DNA of 64,000 nucleotides from Massilia sp. HP4 (GCF_005222695.1 NZ_STGG01000010.1:62001-126000); one strand, 5' to 3'. Shown: positions 32,969 through 42,297, numbered from the stretch's first letter. Program-made: numbers and translations. Notes: generated by a model not told the origin, from the sequence alone.

Positions 32969-33409
32969 AGGGTCAGAGTAGAATTGTTGAGCAATTTCCC
33001 ATCTCCGCTCACGCGCCTCCCCTGACCACCATTACCCCGGCCAAAGTTTTCCAAAAAGACAATTAGGGTCGGAGTCGAATTGTTTGACAACTTTTAGAGT
33101 TGCTCGACAATTCGACTCCGACCCTCATGGGTTTTGCAACAAAAAATGCTAATTCAATTAATTGAGGACACGTTTTGCCAACCGTTCTTTCGCTAGTGCA
33201 TCTCAGCATCCCGAGCAATTTCCAGGCAGGTCGAAACGGCGTCAAAATTAGATAGGGTCGGAGTCGATTTACTGGGAAATTTCTCAAAATTGCCGTTAAT
33301 TCGACTCCGACCCTAGTTATCCTTCCAGCAAGCTACTGTGCGTCAGGTGGCTCAAGGATACTGCACCTCAGTATTTCACAAAGTTGTCAAACAATTCGAC
33401 GCTGACCCT
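32969..33409. repeat. Composite inverted-repeat element A (about 441 bp)
   Basis: The left end is AGGGTCAGAGTAGAATTGTT (32969-32988), and the right end carries its inverted match ACAATTCGACGCTGACCCT (33391-33409). Inside are two palindromes: 33065-33125 with perfect 19-bp arms AGGGTCGGAGTCGAATTGT and a 23-nt loop, and 33253-33315 with perfect 15-bp arms TAGGGTCGGAGTCGA. No open frame of note is inside. It fills the gap between the convergent DUF3325 and phoR genes. Element B at 44,861 has the same order and nearly identical spacing. Confidence 0.9.
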
Positions 33410-33423
33410 CATTGGCTTGGGGA

Positions 33424-34716
33424 TCAGGCGGGCAGTGAGGTGTTGGGGAGGGAGGCGGCGAAGGTGCTGCCTTTGCCGGACTGCGAGGTGATCGACAGCT
33501 TGCCGCCGTGGCGCAGCAGGACGTGCTTGACGATCGCCAGGCCCAGGCCAGTGCCCTGCGTCTCGCGCGAACGGCTCTTGTCGACGCGGTAGAAACGCTC
33601 GGTCAGGCGCGGGATGTGTTCGGGGTCGATGCCGATGCCGCAATCCGTCACCGCGAAACTCAAGGCGTCGGCGCCGCGGGTCCAGGCCAGGCGGATCGTG
33701 CCGCCGTTCGGCGAGTAACGCACCGCATTCGAGGCCAGGTTGGCGAAGGCGCTGCGCAGTTCTTCCATGCTGCCCATCACGTCGGGGCCGTCCACCACCA
33801 CGTCGATCGTGTGACGGCCGCCGGACAGCGCCCGTGCCTCGGCCGCGATCGACTCGATCAGGCTGTGCACATCCACCCGCTCGCGCTTGAGCGGATATTC
33901 GTCCGACTCCAGCCGCGACAGGGTCAGCATGTCCTGGATCAGCCGCTGCATCCGGTGTGCCTGCTCCGTCATCAGGGTCAGGTGCGACATGCGCGTGCTG
34001 ACGTCGATGCCGGGATCCGACATCGCGATTTCCAGGAAGCCCACGATCACCGTCAGCGGCGTGCGCAATTCGTGCGAGGCGTTGGCGATGAAGTCGCGCC
34101 GCATCGCTTCGATCCGCTCGGTGTCGGTGGCGTCGTGCGTCACCAGGATCTGGCGCCGGTTCTCGAACGGGATGATGCGGCACTCCAGCTTGCGGCCGCG
34201 GAACGACAGCGTCAGCGGCTGCTCGTAGCGCCCCAGGATGATGTAGTCGATGAAGTCCGGATGCCGCACCAGATTGGTCACGCGCAGCCCCTTGTCGCGC
34301 TCCATCGTCAGCCCCAGGTGACGCTCGACCGCCGGATTGCACCATTCCAGGAACAGTACGTCATCCATGATGGCCACGCCTTCCGGCAGAAGGTGCATCG
34401 CCTGGCGGAAGCGCGCCAGCCATTCGGTCAGTTCGGCCTGGTGGCGCTCGTCGTCGCGCCGCAGGCGATATAGACGGGCGAAGGCGTCGGTCCAGGCGCC
34501 CCAGCCATCCGGCAGGCGCGTGCTGTGGGGCTCGTTCAGCCACTCGCCCAGCTTGTACAGGTACGACAGTTGGGTGAACACGGCGACCGCCATGCCGGCC
34601 AGCGCCAGCGTCAGCCCGGCCACCGGGCCGAACCACCACCACACGCCGCCGGCCACCACAAATAACAGCGCCATGCGCAACAGCGCCGGCACCCAGAACA
34701 GCAACTTGGGATTCAT
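33424..34716 (-). CDS. phoR: Phosphate regulon sensor histidine kinase PhoR
   Basis: 430 residues from the ATG at 34716 (AAGGG upstream); a GTG at 34731 is in frame. Two membrane helices (about 8-50), a charged linker, a PAS domain (about 105-200) and the kinase core follow: phospho-acceptor His in ANASHELRTPL (about His215), N-box NLASNAVRYSPNGG, G1 DCGIGI, G2 GTGLGLAIVKH. It senses phosphate status through PstSCAB-PhoU and phosphorylates PhoB. It lies 3' of phoB in the pst-pho operon. Its stop is only 14 nt from repeat element A. Confidence 0.97.
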   Translation of the reverse strand: MNPKLLFWVPALLRMALLFVVAGGVWWWFGPVAGLTLALAGMAVAVFTQLSYLYKLGEWLNEPHSTRLPDGWGAWTDAFARLYRLRRDDERHQAELTEWLARFRQAMHLLPEGVAIMDDVLFLEWCNPAVERHLGLTMERDKGLRVTNLVRHPDFIDYIILGRYEQPLTLSFRGRKLECRIIPFENRRQILVTHDATDTERIEAMRRDFIANASHELRTPLTVIVGFLEIAMSDPGIDVSTRMSHLTLMTEQAHRMQRLIQDMLTLSRLESDEYPLKRERVDVHSLIESIAAEARALSGGRHTIDVVVDGPDVMGSMEELRSAFANLASNAVRYSPNGGTIRLAWTRGADALSFAVTDCGIGIDPEHIPRLTERFYRVDKSRSRETQGTGLGLAIVKHVLLRHGGKLSITSQSGKGSTFAASLPNTSLPA

Positions 34717-34735
34717 CGCGCCCTTCGACACCGCG

Positions 34736-35422
34736 TTATTTCTCGGACAGCATGTAGCCGACGCTGCGCACCGTGCGGATCAGGCCATCGGCCGATTTCA
34801 GCGCCTTGCGCAGGCGCAGCACGTGCACGTCGACCGTGCGTTCCTCGATCACGGCGTGGTCGCCCCACACCTTGTCGAGCAGCTGGGCGCGCGAGAACAC
34901 GCGCTCGCGGTGGGCCATCAGGTACTTCAGCAGTTTGTACTCGGCATTGCCGATGTCGATCTGCTGGTTCTCGACCGTCACGGTGCAGCTGTTCGGATCG
35001 AGCGTCACCGTGCCGGCACGCAGCGGCGCCTCGGCCAGGTGCGGCGATTTGCGGCGCAGCAGCGCGCGCGAACGCGCCAGCAATTCGCGCGGCGAGAACG
35101 GCTTGGTGATGTAGTCGTCGGCGCCGTTGTTCAGGCCCGCCAGCTTGTCTTCCTCCATGCTTTTTGCCGTCAGCATGATGACCGGCAGGTCCTGGAAGTC
35201 GCGGTCGGCGCGCAGGCGCGACAAGAGGCGCAGGCCGCTCTGGTCGGGCAGCATCCAGTCCAGCAGCAGCAGGTCGGGCTTGCCCCGGCTGATGCTGTCC
35301 CAGGCGCCGGCGGTGGTATCGGCGGTGCGGATGTCCCACCCCGCTTCGCGCAGGGAATAGGTCACCAGCTCGACGATCGCCGGCTCGTCTTCGACAACCA
35401 GGACGGAGGTGTTGTCCGCCAT
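34736..35422 (-). CDS. phoB: Phosphate regulon response regulator PhoB
   Basis: 228 residues: receiver domain with acidic pair Glu11/Asp12, phospho-Asp55 in LLLLDWMLPD and Lys87 in LTAKS, then an OmpR/PhoB winged helix (about 130-228) with EYKLLKYLMAHRERVFSRAQ and RTVDVHVLRLRKAL. Phosphorylated PhoB binds Pho boxes such as those before pstS. It starts 2 nt after the phoU stop and is followed by phoR. A longer open frame upstream is the shadow of phoU. Confidence 0.98.
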   Translation of the reverse strand: MADNTSVLVVEDEPAIVELVTYSLREAGWDIRTADTTAGAWDSISRGKPDLLLLDWMLPDQSGLRLLSRLRADRDFQDLPVIMLTAKSMEEDKLAGLNNGADDYITKPFSPRELLARSRALLRRKSPHLAEAPLRAGTVTLDPNSCTVTVENQQIDIGNAEYKLLKYLMAHRERVFSRAQLLDKVWGDHAVIEERTVDVHVLRLRKALKSADGLIRTVRSVGYMLSEK

Positions 35423-35424
35423 CG

Positions 35425-36126
35425 TCAAGCCGCCGGCTGGTCGTCGAGGACAACCTTGCTGTGACGGATATCGCGTCCTTCGACCACGTAGATCACGTAC
35501 TCGGCGATGTTCTTCGCGTGGTCGCCGATGCGCTCGATCGCCTTCGCCACCCACAGGGTGTCCAGCGCCGACGAGATCGTGCGCGGATCTTCCATCATAT
35601 AGGTGACCATGGTGCGCAGGATGGTGCGGAACTCGTGGTCGACCACCTCGTCGCCGGCGATGATCTGCAAGGCCTGCTTGCCGTCCAGGCGCGCGAAGGC
35701 GTCCAGCGAATCGTGCAGCAGTTCCGAGGTCGCCTTGGCGATCGTGCGGATCATGTCGTAGTGACCGAAACCGGTGGTGCCGCGTTCGTGCAGCAGCTTC
35801 GCGGTGCGCGCGATCTTGGTCGCTTCGTCGCCGATGCGCTCCAGGTCGGTGATCACCTTGATGGTAGCCATCACGGTGCGCAAGTCGTTCGCGGTCGGCT
35901 GGCGCTTGACGATCAGGTGGCTGCAGGCGTCGTCGAGCGAGACTTCGAGCTGGTTGACGGCCTGGTCTTCGGCCATCACGCGCTCGGCGCGCGGGATGTC
36001 GCCGATGCGGAAGCACTCGAGCGCTTCCTCGAACTGGGTTTCCACCATGCCGCCCATCAGCAAGACCTGGGAACGGATACCTTCGAGTTCCTGGTCGTAC
36101 TGCTTGGATGAATGCTCGCCTGTCAT
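35425..36126 (-). CDS. phoU: Phosphate signalling protein PhoU
   Basis: 233 residues, all-helical with the two PhoU repeats (E-AxxxDxxVNxLE pattern in MAEDQAVNQLEVSLDD and GDEVVDHEFRTI; ERIGDEATKIAR and ERIGDHAKNIAEYV as the metal-binding E/DxxxD motifs). PhoU links the PstSCAB transporter to PhoR, keeping PhoB off when phosphate is plentiful. GGAGAAG precedes the ATG. Gap to pstB is 64 nt. Confidence 0.98.
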   Translation of the reverse strand: MTGEHSSKQYDQELEGIRSQVLLMGGMVETQFEEALECFRIGDIPRAERVMAEDQAVNQLEVSLDDACSHLIVKRQPTANDLRTVMATIKVITDLERIGDEATKIARTAKLLHERGTTGFGHYDMIRTIAKATSELLHDSLDAFARLDGKQALQIIAGDEVVDHEFRTILRTMVTYMMEDPRTISSALDTLWVAKAIERIGDHAKNIAEYVIYVVEGRDIRHSKVVLDDQPAA

Positions 36127-36190
36127 AACTTCTCCGTCAAATATTCTTGTGAAGCCGGCGGGGCCGGCAAAATGGTTGCAGCCGGACCGA

Positions 36191-36991
36191 TCAGCCGAAG
36201 CGGCCGGTAATATAGTCTTGCGTTTCCTTGCGCGCCGGGTTCATGAAGATCTGGTCGGTTTCGCCGAATTCGACCAGCTCGCCAAGATACATGTAGGCAG
36301 TGTAATCCGAACAACGAGCGGCCTGTTGCATATTGTGGGTCACGATGGTGATCGTGTAGTCCTGCTTGAGCTCGCTGATCAGTTCCTCGATCTTGGCGGT
36401 CGAGATCGGGTCCAGCGCCGAGGTCGGCTCGTCCAGCAGCAGTACGTCCGGTTTCACCGCCACGCCGCGCGCGATGCACAGGCGCTGCTGCTGGCCGCCC
36501 GACAGCGACAGGCCGCTCTTGTTCAGCTTATCCTTGGCTTCTTCCCACAGCGCCGCCTTCTTCAGCGCCCATTCGACGCGCTCGTCCATCTCGCCCTTGG
36601 AGAGGTTTTCGTACAGGCGCACGCCGAAGGCGATATTGTCGTAGATCGACATCGGGAACGGGGTCGGCTTCTGGAACACCATGCCGACCTTGGCGCGCAG
36701 CATATTGACGTCGACGCCAGGCTCCAGGATGTTGCGGCCGCGGTACATGATCGAGCCCTCGGCGCGCTGGCCCGGGTACAGGTCGTACATCCGGTTCAGG
36801 GTACGCAGCAGGGTCGACTTGCCGCAGCCCGACGGGCCGATGAAGGCCGTCACCTGCTTGGCGTGGATGTCGAGCGACACGTCCTTCAGGCTCTGCGCTT
36901 TACCGTAATAAAAGTTCAGGCCCTGGATTTCGATCGTCTTGGCCTTGGCAGCGGCCGGAGCTGGAGTCGTATTGAGCATGGCTTGGTTCAT
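36191..36991 (-). CDS. pstB: Phosphate ABC transporter ATP-binding protein PstB
   Basis: 266 residues from ATG 36991 (the GTG before it is in frame). Walker [11 protein letters not shown]-loop VFQKPTPFP, signature LSGGQQQR, Walker [12 protein letters not shown] and switch His in [10 protein letters not shown] are all intact. The N-terminal 20 residues are an Ala/Pro extension. Two copies would power the PstCA permease for high-affinity phosphate import. Confidence 0.98.
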   Translation of the reverse strand: MNQAMLNTTPAPAAAKAKTIEIQGLNFYYGKAQSLKDVSLDIHAKQVTAFIGPSGCGKSTLLRTLNRMYDLYPGQRAEGSIMYRGRNILEPGVDVNMLRAKVGMVFQKPTPFPMSIYDNIAFGVRLYENLSKGEMDERVEWALKKAALWEEAKDKLNKSGLSLSGGQQQRLCIARGVAVKPDVLLLDEPTSALDPISTAKIEELISELKQDYTITIVTHNMQQAARCSDYTAYMYLGELVEFGETDQIFMNPARKETQDYITGRFG

Positions 36992-37015
36992 CACTTTGTC
37001 TTTTATCAGGGTAGA

Positions 37016-37876
37016 TTAACGCGGAGTTTTTTGGCTGAACAGGGTTCGCGAAAGGATGTTCAGCAGCAGCACGGTCGCAGTCACCAGCAATGCGCCAGCC
37101 CAGGCCAGCGAGCGCCAGTCGTCATACGGGCTCATGGCGTAGGTGTAGATCACCACCGGCAGGTTGGCCAGCGGCGCATTCATGTCACTGCTGTAGAACT
37201 GGTTGTTGAGCGCGGTGAACAGCAGCGGCGCGGTTTCACCGGTGACGCGCGCGACGGCCAGCAGCACGCCGGTCACGACGCCGGCCTTGACGGCGCGCAG
37301 GCGCACCGTGATCGCCACTTTCCAGTGCGGCGCGCCCAGGGCGTAGGCCGCTTCGAGCAGGCTGGGCGGCACCAGGCGCAGCATATTGTCGGTAGTGCGC
37401 ACCACCACCGGAACTGCGATCAGGGACAGCGCGATGGAACCCGCGTAGCCCGAGAAGTGCTGCACATTGGCCACGTAAATCGCGTACACGAACAGGCCGA
37501 TCACGATCGACGGCGCCGACAGCATGATGTCGGTCACGAAGCGCGTGATTTGTGCGAACTTGTTGTTCTCGCCGTACTCTGCCAAATAGATGCCGGCCAG
37601 GATGCCGATCGGGGTCGAGACCAGTGTCGACAAGCCGACCATCATCAAGCTGCCGACGATCGCATTGCGCAAGCCGCCTCCCGGGGTGCCAGGGGCTGGC
37701 GTATCAGCCGTCAGCAGGGTCGAGCTCAAGCCGCCCAGGCCGTTGTACAGCAGGGTGAACAGGATCCAGGCCAGGACGGCCAGGCCGATACCCATGGCGC
37801 ACACCGACAGGGTGATGCCGATGCGGTGCGCCAGCAGGCGCTTGCGATAAACGGGGTTCTTGACAGCGGTATTCAT
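37016..37876 (-). CDS. pstA: Phosphate ABC transporter permease PstA
   Basis: 286 residues with six predicted membrane helices and the binding-protein-dependent permease EAA-like loop (EAAYALGAPHWKVAITVRLRA shortened here to its conserved core EAAYALGA). The start shares one base with the pstC stop (TAATG), so the two subunits are translationally coupled, as expected for a heterodimer channel. Confidence 0.97.
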   Translation of the reverse strand: MNTAVKNPVYRKRLLAHRIGITLSVCAMGIGLAVLAWILFTLLYNGLGGLSSTLLTADTPAPGTPGGGLRNAIVGSLMMVGLSTLVSTPIGILAGIYLAEYGENNKFAQITRFVTDIMLSAPSIVIGLFVYAIYVANVQHFSGYAGSIALSLIAVPVVVRTTDNMLRLVPPSLLEAAYALGAPHWKVAITVRLRAVKAGVVTGVLLAVARVTGETAPLLFTALNNQFYSSDMNAPLANLPVVIYTYAMSPYDDWRSLAWAGALLVTATVLLLNILSRTLFSQKTPR

Positions 37877-38901
37877 TATTTGGTGCCTTCGTTACGCGAC
37901 ATACTTACCAGCATCAGCTTGGCGGCCGACAGCACGATGAAGGTGATGCCGAACAGGATCAGGGCCAGCGCAAACAGCGACGACGAATGCAGCGCGGTGG
38001 CTGCTTCGGCGAACTCGTTGGCCAGAGTGGACGATATCGAATTACCCGGCGAGAACAGCGACGCCGACAGCGAGTGCGCATTCCCGATCACGAAAGTGAC
38101 CGCCATGGTCTCGCCCAGCGCGCGACCCAGGCCCAGCATCACGCCGCCCACCACACCGTTGCGGGTGTACGGCAGCACCACCTTGCGCACCACTTCCCAC
38201 CTGGTGCAACCGAGGCCGTAGGCCGATTCCTTGAGCACGGTCGGCACGATCTCGAACACGTCGCGCATCACCGAAGCGATGAATGGAATGATCATGATCG
38301 CCAGGATCAGGCCGGCCGTCATGATGCCGATACCCATGGTCGGCCCCTGGAAGATGGCGCCGATAATCGGCAGCTGGCCGATGGTTTCCTTCAGCGCCGG
38401 CTGCACGTATTCGGCGAACAGCGGCGCGAACACGAACAGGCCCCACATGCCGTAGATGATCGACGGCACGCCGGCCAGCAGTTCTACCGCGGTGCCCAGC
38501 GGGCGGCGCAGCCAGGTCGGGCATATCTCGGTCAGGAACAAGGCGATGCCGAAGCTGATCGGGAACGCCACGGCGAGCGCGATGATCGAGGTCGCCAGCG
38601 TGCCCCAGATCGCGATCATGGCGCCATACTGGTCGTTCACCGGATCCCACTCGACGCGGGTGATGAAGCCGGCGCCGAACTCCTTGAAAGCCGGCGCGGC
38701 GCCGATCGCCAGCGAGATGATGATCCCGACCAGCACGAGCAGCACCGAGGCCGCGAACAGCCAGGTGACTTTATGGAAGAAAAAATCCTGCAGGCGCTGG
38801 TTGCGCATGGTGTTGCGCAGGGCGGGAGTCTCGAAGGTGTCGGCCTGGGCCGCTGTCTTGGCGGGCAGGTCGTTCATGGACACGGATGGATGGACGCTCA
38901 T
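37876..38901 (-). CDS. pstC: Phosphate ABC transporter permease PstC
   Basis: 341 residues with six main membrane helices after a 40-residue cytoplasmic N-terminus that is longer than in E. coli. The permease loop [20 protein letters not shown] is present. It pairs with PstA. A second ATG in frame lies at 38877. It is separated from pstS by 96 nt containing a weak hairpin. Confidence 0.97.
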   Translation of the reverse strand: MSVHPSVSMNDLPAKTAAQADTFETPALRNTMRNQRLQDFFFHKVTWLFAASVLLVLVGIIISLAIGAAPAFKEFGAGFITRVEWDPVNDQYGAMIAIWGTLATSIIALAVAFPISFGIALFLTEICPTWLRRPLGTAVELLAGVPSIIYGMWGLFVFAPLFAEYVQPALKETIGQLPIIGAIFQGPTMGIGIMTAGLILAIMIIPFIASVMRDVFEIVPTVLKESAYGLGCTRWEVVRKVVLPYTRNGVVGGVMLGLGRALGETMAVTFVIGNAHSLSASLFSPGNSISSTLANEFAEAATALHSSSLFALALILFGITFIVLSAAKLMLVSMSRNEGTK

Positions 38902-38954
38902 GGTGTGGTCGACTTTGCTATTAATATCGTTTTGTCAATATCGCTGGCATGCGG

Positions 38955-38976
38955 AAAGACCGGTCGCACCGGCCCT
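38955..38976 (-). terminator. Possible attenuating hairpin between pstS and pstC
   Basis: On the minus strand GGCCGGT-GCG-ACCGGTC (one G-T pair) is followed by TTTCC. Such a partial terminator would leave more pstS message than pstCAB message, as usual for binding-protein genes. The T-run is short. Confidence 0.4.
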
Positions 38977-38997
38977 TCCGGGTTCAGGAAAAGAGGA

Positions 38998-40032
38998 TTA
39001 CCACAGCGCCTTGCCGGCCGCATCCTTCAGATTGGCGCGCCAGGCATCCTGCACCAGCTTGGTGACTTCGGCCGGCATCGGCACGTAGTCGAGGTCGGCG
39101 GCGGCAGGTGCGCCGTTCTTGTAGGCCCAGTCGAAGAACTTCAGCACTTGCTGGCCCTTGGCGGCGGCCTGGGTCTTGTGCACCAGGATGTACGAGGCGC
39201 CGGTGACCGGCCAGGCGCCCTTGCCTGGCTGGTTGGTCAATACCACCGCGAAGCCCGGGGTGCCTTTCCAGTCGGCGCCGGCAGCGGCGGCCTTGAAGGC
39301 GTCGTCCGAAGGTTGCAGCCAGGTGCCGTCGGCGCCTTGCAGCTGGGTGTGCGCCATCTTGTTCTTCTTGGCATAGGCCCACTCGACGTAGCCGATGCCG
39401 CCCTTGATGCGCTGCACGTTGGCGGCCACGCCCTCGTTGCCCTTGCCGCCCACGCCGACCGCCCACTTGACGGTGGTGCCGGCGCCGATGGTCGACTTCC
39501 AGGTCGGGCTGACCTTGCTCAGGTAGTCGGTCCACAGGAACGAGGTGCCCGAGCTGTCGGCGCGGCGAATGACGGTGATGTCGTTGGCCGGCAGCTTGAC
39601 ACCCGGATTCAGCGCGGCGATCTGCGGCGCGTTCCACTTGGTGATCTTGCCCATGTAGATGTCGGCGATCAGGGCGCCGCTCAGTTTCAGCTGGCCCGGG
39701 GCGATGCCGTCCAGGTTCACGATCGGCACCACGCCGCCCATGATGGCCGGGAACTGGAACAGGCCCGCGGCATTCAATTCATTCGCTGCCAGCGGCATGT
39801 CGGAAGCGCCAAAGTCGACGGTCTTGGCCTTGATCTGCTTGATGCCGGCGCCCGAACCCACCGACTGGTAGTTCAGGCCAACGCCCGAGGCCGCCTTGTA
39901 CAGCTCGGCCCATTTGGCATAGATCGGGTACGGGAAGGTCGCGCCGGCGCCGGTGATGTTGACGTTCTGGGCGCTGGCGGATACCGCCGTTGCGGCCAGG
40001 GCGATCGAAACGAAGAAATGCTTCATGCGCAT
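38998..40032 (-). CDS. pstS: Periplasmic phosphate-binding protein PstS
   Basis: 344 residues with a signal peptide ending near SASA-QN, then a class II periplasmic binding fold with typical PstS stretches: ITGAGATFPYPIYAKW, SGAGIKQI, DFGASDMPL, RADSSGTSFLWTDYL and GGKGNEGVA. The Ser/Thr/Asp residues of these loops bind phosphate. AAAGGA precedes the ATG. Two Pho boxes lie 70-115 nt upstream. It heads the pstSCAB-phoU-phoB-phoR unit. Confidence 0.98.
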   Translation of the reverse strand: MRMKHFFVSIALAATAVSASAQNVNITGAGATFPYPIYAKWAELYKAASGVGLNYQSVGSGAGIKQIKAKTVDFGASDMPLAANELNAAGLFQFPAIMGGVVPIVNLDGIAPGQLKLSGALIADIYMGKITKWNAPQIAALNPGVKLPANDITVIRRADSSGTSFLWTDYLSKVSPTWKSTIGAGTTVKWAVGVGGKGNEGVAANVQRIKGGIGYVEWAYAKKNKMAHTQLQGADGTWLQPSDDAFKAAAAGADWKGTPGFAVVLTNQPGKGAWPVTGASYILVHKTQAAAKGQQVLKFFDWAYKNGAPAAADLDYVPMPAEVTKLVQDAWRANLKDAAGKALW

Positions 40033-40101
40033 ATCGGATCCTTTGGAAGTGACACCACGGGACGGTCCCGCTGACGATGAGGCGCAGTCTAACGGGCGAA
40101 T

Positions 40102-40147
40102 ATGACAGGTTCATGACATATTTGGCGTATGTGACATGAACATGACA
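40102..40147 (-). promoter_or_regulatory. Two Pho boxes upstream of pstS
   Basis: On the minus strand TGTCAT-5 nt-TGTCAC (40131-40147) and TGTCAT-5 nt-TGTCAT (40102-40118) each repeat at the 11-bp period of the PhoB site. The two boxes are 29 bp apart, start to start. They predict PhoB-dependent activation of pstS. Confidence 0.85.
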
Positions 40148-40291
40148 CGCGCGCAAGGATGTCATCCCTGCTCGCGGCGTGGCGCGCGGATGGACATCGG
40201 CGTCAGCCGAATATTGTCATGTTCCGATTGTTCACGCTTGTAAATACGCTATTGCCTGCTACCCTGAGAAGGTAGTCATGACATGGAGGGG

Positions 40292-40432
40292 ATGCCGAGA
40301 GGCGTTTGGTTTGATATGCTAGATCTGATGGTGATAGGAATCCTGAGCGGACTTGCTGCCCTGGTGGCGTTCGAGATCTACCAGGAGGTACGAGGAAGTT
40401 CCGACAGTTTGCATGACCGCTATCACGAATAG
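40292..40432 (+). CDS. Possible small membrane protein (46 aa)
   Basis: An ATG at 40292 opens 46 codons; an internal ATG at 40316 would give 38. The peptide has one clear hydrophobic helix (MVIGILSGLAALVAFEIY) followed by a charged tail (QEVRGSSDSLHDRYHE). A GGAGGGG run is immediately before the first ATG, close for a ribosome binding site. Third-position G/C is moderate. Two inverted repeats follow, GCCCGC/GCGGGC and AAGCGGCGAG/CTCGCCGCTT (40463-40492). No family is recognised, and it may not be a real gene. Confidence 0.4.
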   Translation: MPRGVWFDMLDLMVIGILSGLAALVAFEIYQEVRGSSDSLHDRYHE

Positions 40433-40462
40433 CGAATAGCCCGCTCAGCGGGCCAAGACAGC

Positions 40463-40492
40463 AAGCGGCGAGGCCCATGGCACTCGCCGCTT
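40463..40492. terminator. Perfect 10-bp inverted repeat before the PilZ gene end
   Basis: AAGCGGCGAG and CTCGCCGCTT flank a 10-nt loop. It lies between the possible small ORF (+) and the end of the PilZ gene (-). Only TT follows the stem on the + strand, so it is a plausible terminator but not a canonical one. Confidence 0.4.
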
Positions 40493-40514
40493 GGCGCATA
40501 CAGCGTCGCGTCGA

Positions 40515-40835
40515 TTACCGCATGAAGCGCGCCAGCGCCGTCACCGCCGCCAGCTCAGGGCCCAGGAACTGCAGGCCGACCTTGAACTCACCGCTGCTGA
40601 AGATGCAATACGACACCTTGACCCGCGTATTGATGGTGACGAAGCTGCCTTCCACCAGCAAGTCGAAGGCGAGCTGGCCGCCCTGCCCGACCGCCAGCGG
40701 ATCGGCGACGCTGACGCTGGCGCCATTGGTGCCGACGTCGCTGGTCTTGCCGATTACCGGCGCTTGGCCGTCGATGGCCAGCATGGCCTTGCTGCGGTAT
40801 ACCTTGCGCGGCGTTTTCCGTTGGTCTTGAAACAC
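40515..40835 (-). CDS. PilZ domain protein
   Basis: About 106 residues from a GTG at 40835; GTG 40865 is an alternative and the frame opens to 40973 over the radA end. The domain starts RKTPRKVYR, supplying the RxxxR c-di-GMP-binding pattern in a K/R-shifted form, followed by TSDVGTNGASV as the (D/N)x(S/T)xxG-like motif and VGLQFLG near the end. PilZ proteins sense c-di-GMP. It lies 3' of radA on the same strand. The start is uncertain and the binding motif imperfect, so ligand binding is likely but not sure. Confidence 0.78.
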   Translation of the reverse strand: MFQDQRKTPRKVYRSKAMLAIDGQAPVIGKTSDVGTNGASVSVADPLAVGQGGQLAFDLLVEGSFVTINTRVKVSYCIFSSGEFKVGLQFLGPELAAVTALARFMR

Positions 40836-40920
40836 GTGTTTACCCGAATGCAGTGAACAAGACACAATTATAGAAGCTTCCTGCAATTCCGGCAGGCAAG
40901 GGTCCACTTGCCCTGCCGCT

Positions 40921-42297
40921 TCAGTCGATCTCGCGCAGCTTGTTGAATGCTTCGTCGATGCGTTCGACCGCAATGATCTTCATGCCCTCGATCGCCTGCT
41001 TGGGCATATTCGATTTCGGGATCACGGCCAGCGAAAAGCCCAGCTTGGCTGCTTCGCGCAAGCGCTCCTGGCCGCGCGGCGCCGGCCGGATCTCGCCAGC
41101 CAGGCCGACCTCGCCGAACACCACCAGGCCGCGCGGCAGCGGCTTGTTGCGCATCGACGAATTGATCGCCAACAGGACGGCCAGGTCGGCCGCCGGCTCG
41201 GTGATCTTGACGCCGCCGACGGCGTTGATGAACACGTCCTGGTCGAAGGCCGCGATGCCGGCATGACGGTGCAAGACCGCCAGCAGCATCGCCAGGCGAT
41301 TCTGCTCGAGGCCGACCGACAGGCGGCGCGCATTGGGCAGGTGGCTGGTGTCGACCAGCGCCTGGATCTCGACCAACAACGGCCTGGTTCCCTCCTGGGT
41401 CACCATCACGCAGGAGCCCGGCACCTGGCTGTCGTGCTGCGACAGGAACAGCGCCGACGGATTCGACACCCCTTTCAGGCCTTTCTCGGTCATCGCGAAC
41501 ACGCCCAGTTCGTTCACCGCGCCGAAGCGGTTCTTGATGGCCCGCACCAGGCGATAACTCGATTGCGTATCGCCTTCGAAATACAGCACGGTGTCGACGA
41601 TGTGTTCCAGCACGCGCGGGCCGGCCAGCGCGCCCTCCTTGGTGACATGGCCGACCAGGATGATGGTGACGCCGGTCTGCTTGGCCACGCGCGTGAGCTG
41701 GGCCGCGCATTCGCGCACCTGGGCCACCGAGCCGGGGGCAGACGTCAGTGCATCCGAGTACATGGTCTGGATCGAATCGATCACCACCACATCGGGCTTG
41801 AGGTCGGCGATGGTGCCGAGGATTTTCTCGAGCTGGATCTCGGCCTGCAATTTGAGGTCTTTCGCGTCCACCGCCAGGCGCCGCGCGCGCAGCGCGATCT
41901 GGGCGCCGGACTCCTCGCCACTGACATACAAGGTGCTGCGCACCGTGGACAGGCTCGACAGCGCCTGCAGCAGCAGGGTCGACTTGCCGATGCCGGGATC
42001 GCCGCCGATCAGGACCACGCCGCCGGCCACCAGGCCGCCGCCCAGCACACGGTCGAATTCCTCGATGCCGGTGCCGAAGCGCGGCACGTCGATCGCCTCG
42101 ATGTCGGCCAGGGACAAGACCGGCGCGGTCTGCGCCAGGCTGCGGTGCGGGGTCTGCGACATGCGGTTCACGCCGGGCGTATCGACGACGGTCTCGACCA
42201 TCGTGTTCCAGGCCTTGCAATCGGCGCACTGGCCGGTCCAGCGGTTGGCGATCGCGCCGCACTCGCTGCAGGTGTAGTTGGTTTTTGCTTTTGCCAT
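40921..42297 (-). CDS. radA: DNA repair protein RadA
   Basis: 458 residues: N-terminal zinc finger CSECG...CADCKAW (four Cys), RecA-like ATPase with Walker A GGDPGIGKST, the RadA-specific KNRFG motif, and a C-terminal Lon-like domain ending around PRGLVVFGEVGLAGEIRP. RadA drives branch migration in recombination. It is 31 nt downstream of alr and precedes the PilZ gene. Confidence 0.98.
   Translation of the reverse strand: MAKAKTNYTCSECGAIANRWTGQCADCKAWNTMVETVVDTPGVNRMSQTPHRSLAQTAPVLSLADIEAIDVPRFGTGIEEFDRVLGGGLVAGGVVLIGGDPGIGKSTLLLQALSSLSTVRSTLYVSGEESGAQIALRARRLAVDAKDLKLQAEIQLEKILGTIADLKPDVVVIDSIQTMYSDALTSAPGSVAQVRECAAQLTRVAKQTGVTIILVGHVTKEGALAGPRVLEHIVDTVLYFEGDTQSSYRLVRAIKNRFGAVNELGVFAMTEKGLKGVSNPSALFLSQHDSQVPGSCVMVTQEGTRPLLVEIQALVDTSHLPNARRLSVGLEQNRLAMLLAVLHRHAGIAAFDQDVFINAVGGVKITEPAADLAVLLAINSSMRNKPLPRGLVVFGEVGLAGEIRPAPRGQERLREAAKLGFSLAVIPKSNMPKQAIEGMKIIAVERIDEAFNKLREID

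Noticed and set aside
40203..40499. 98-codon minus-strand frame in the pstS-PilZ gap
   Set aside because: No ribosome binding site; composition looks random, and it conflicts with the small + strand ORF that has a clear membrane helix.
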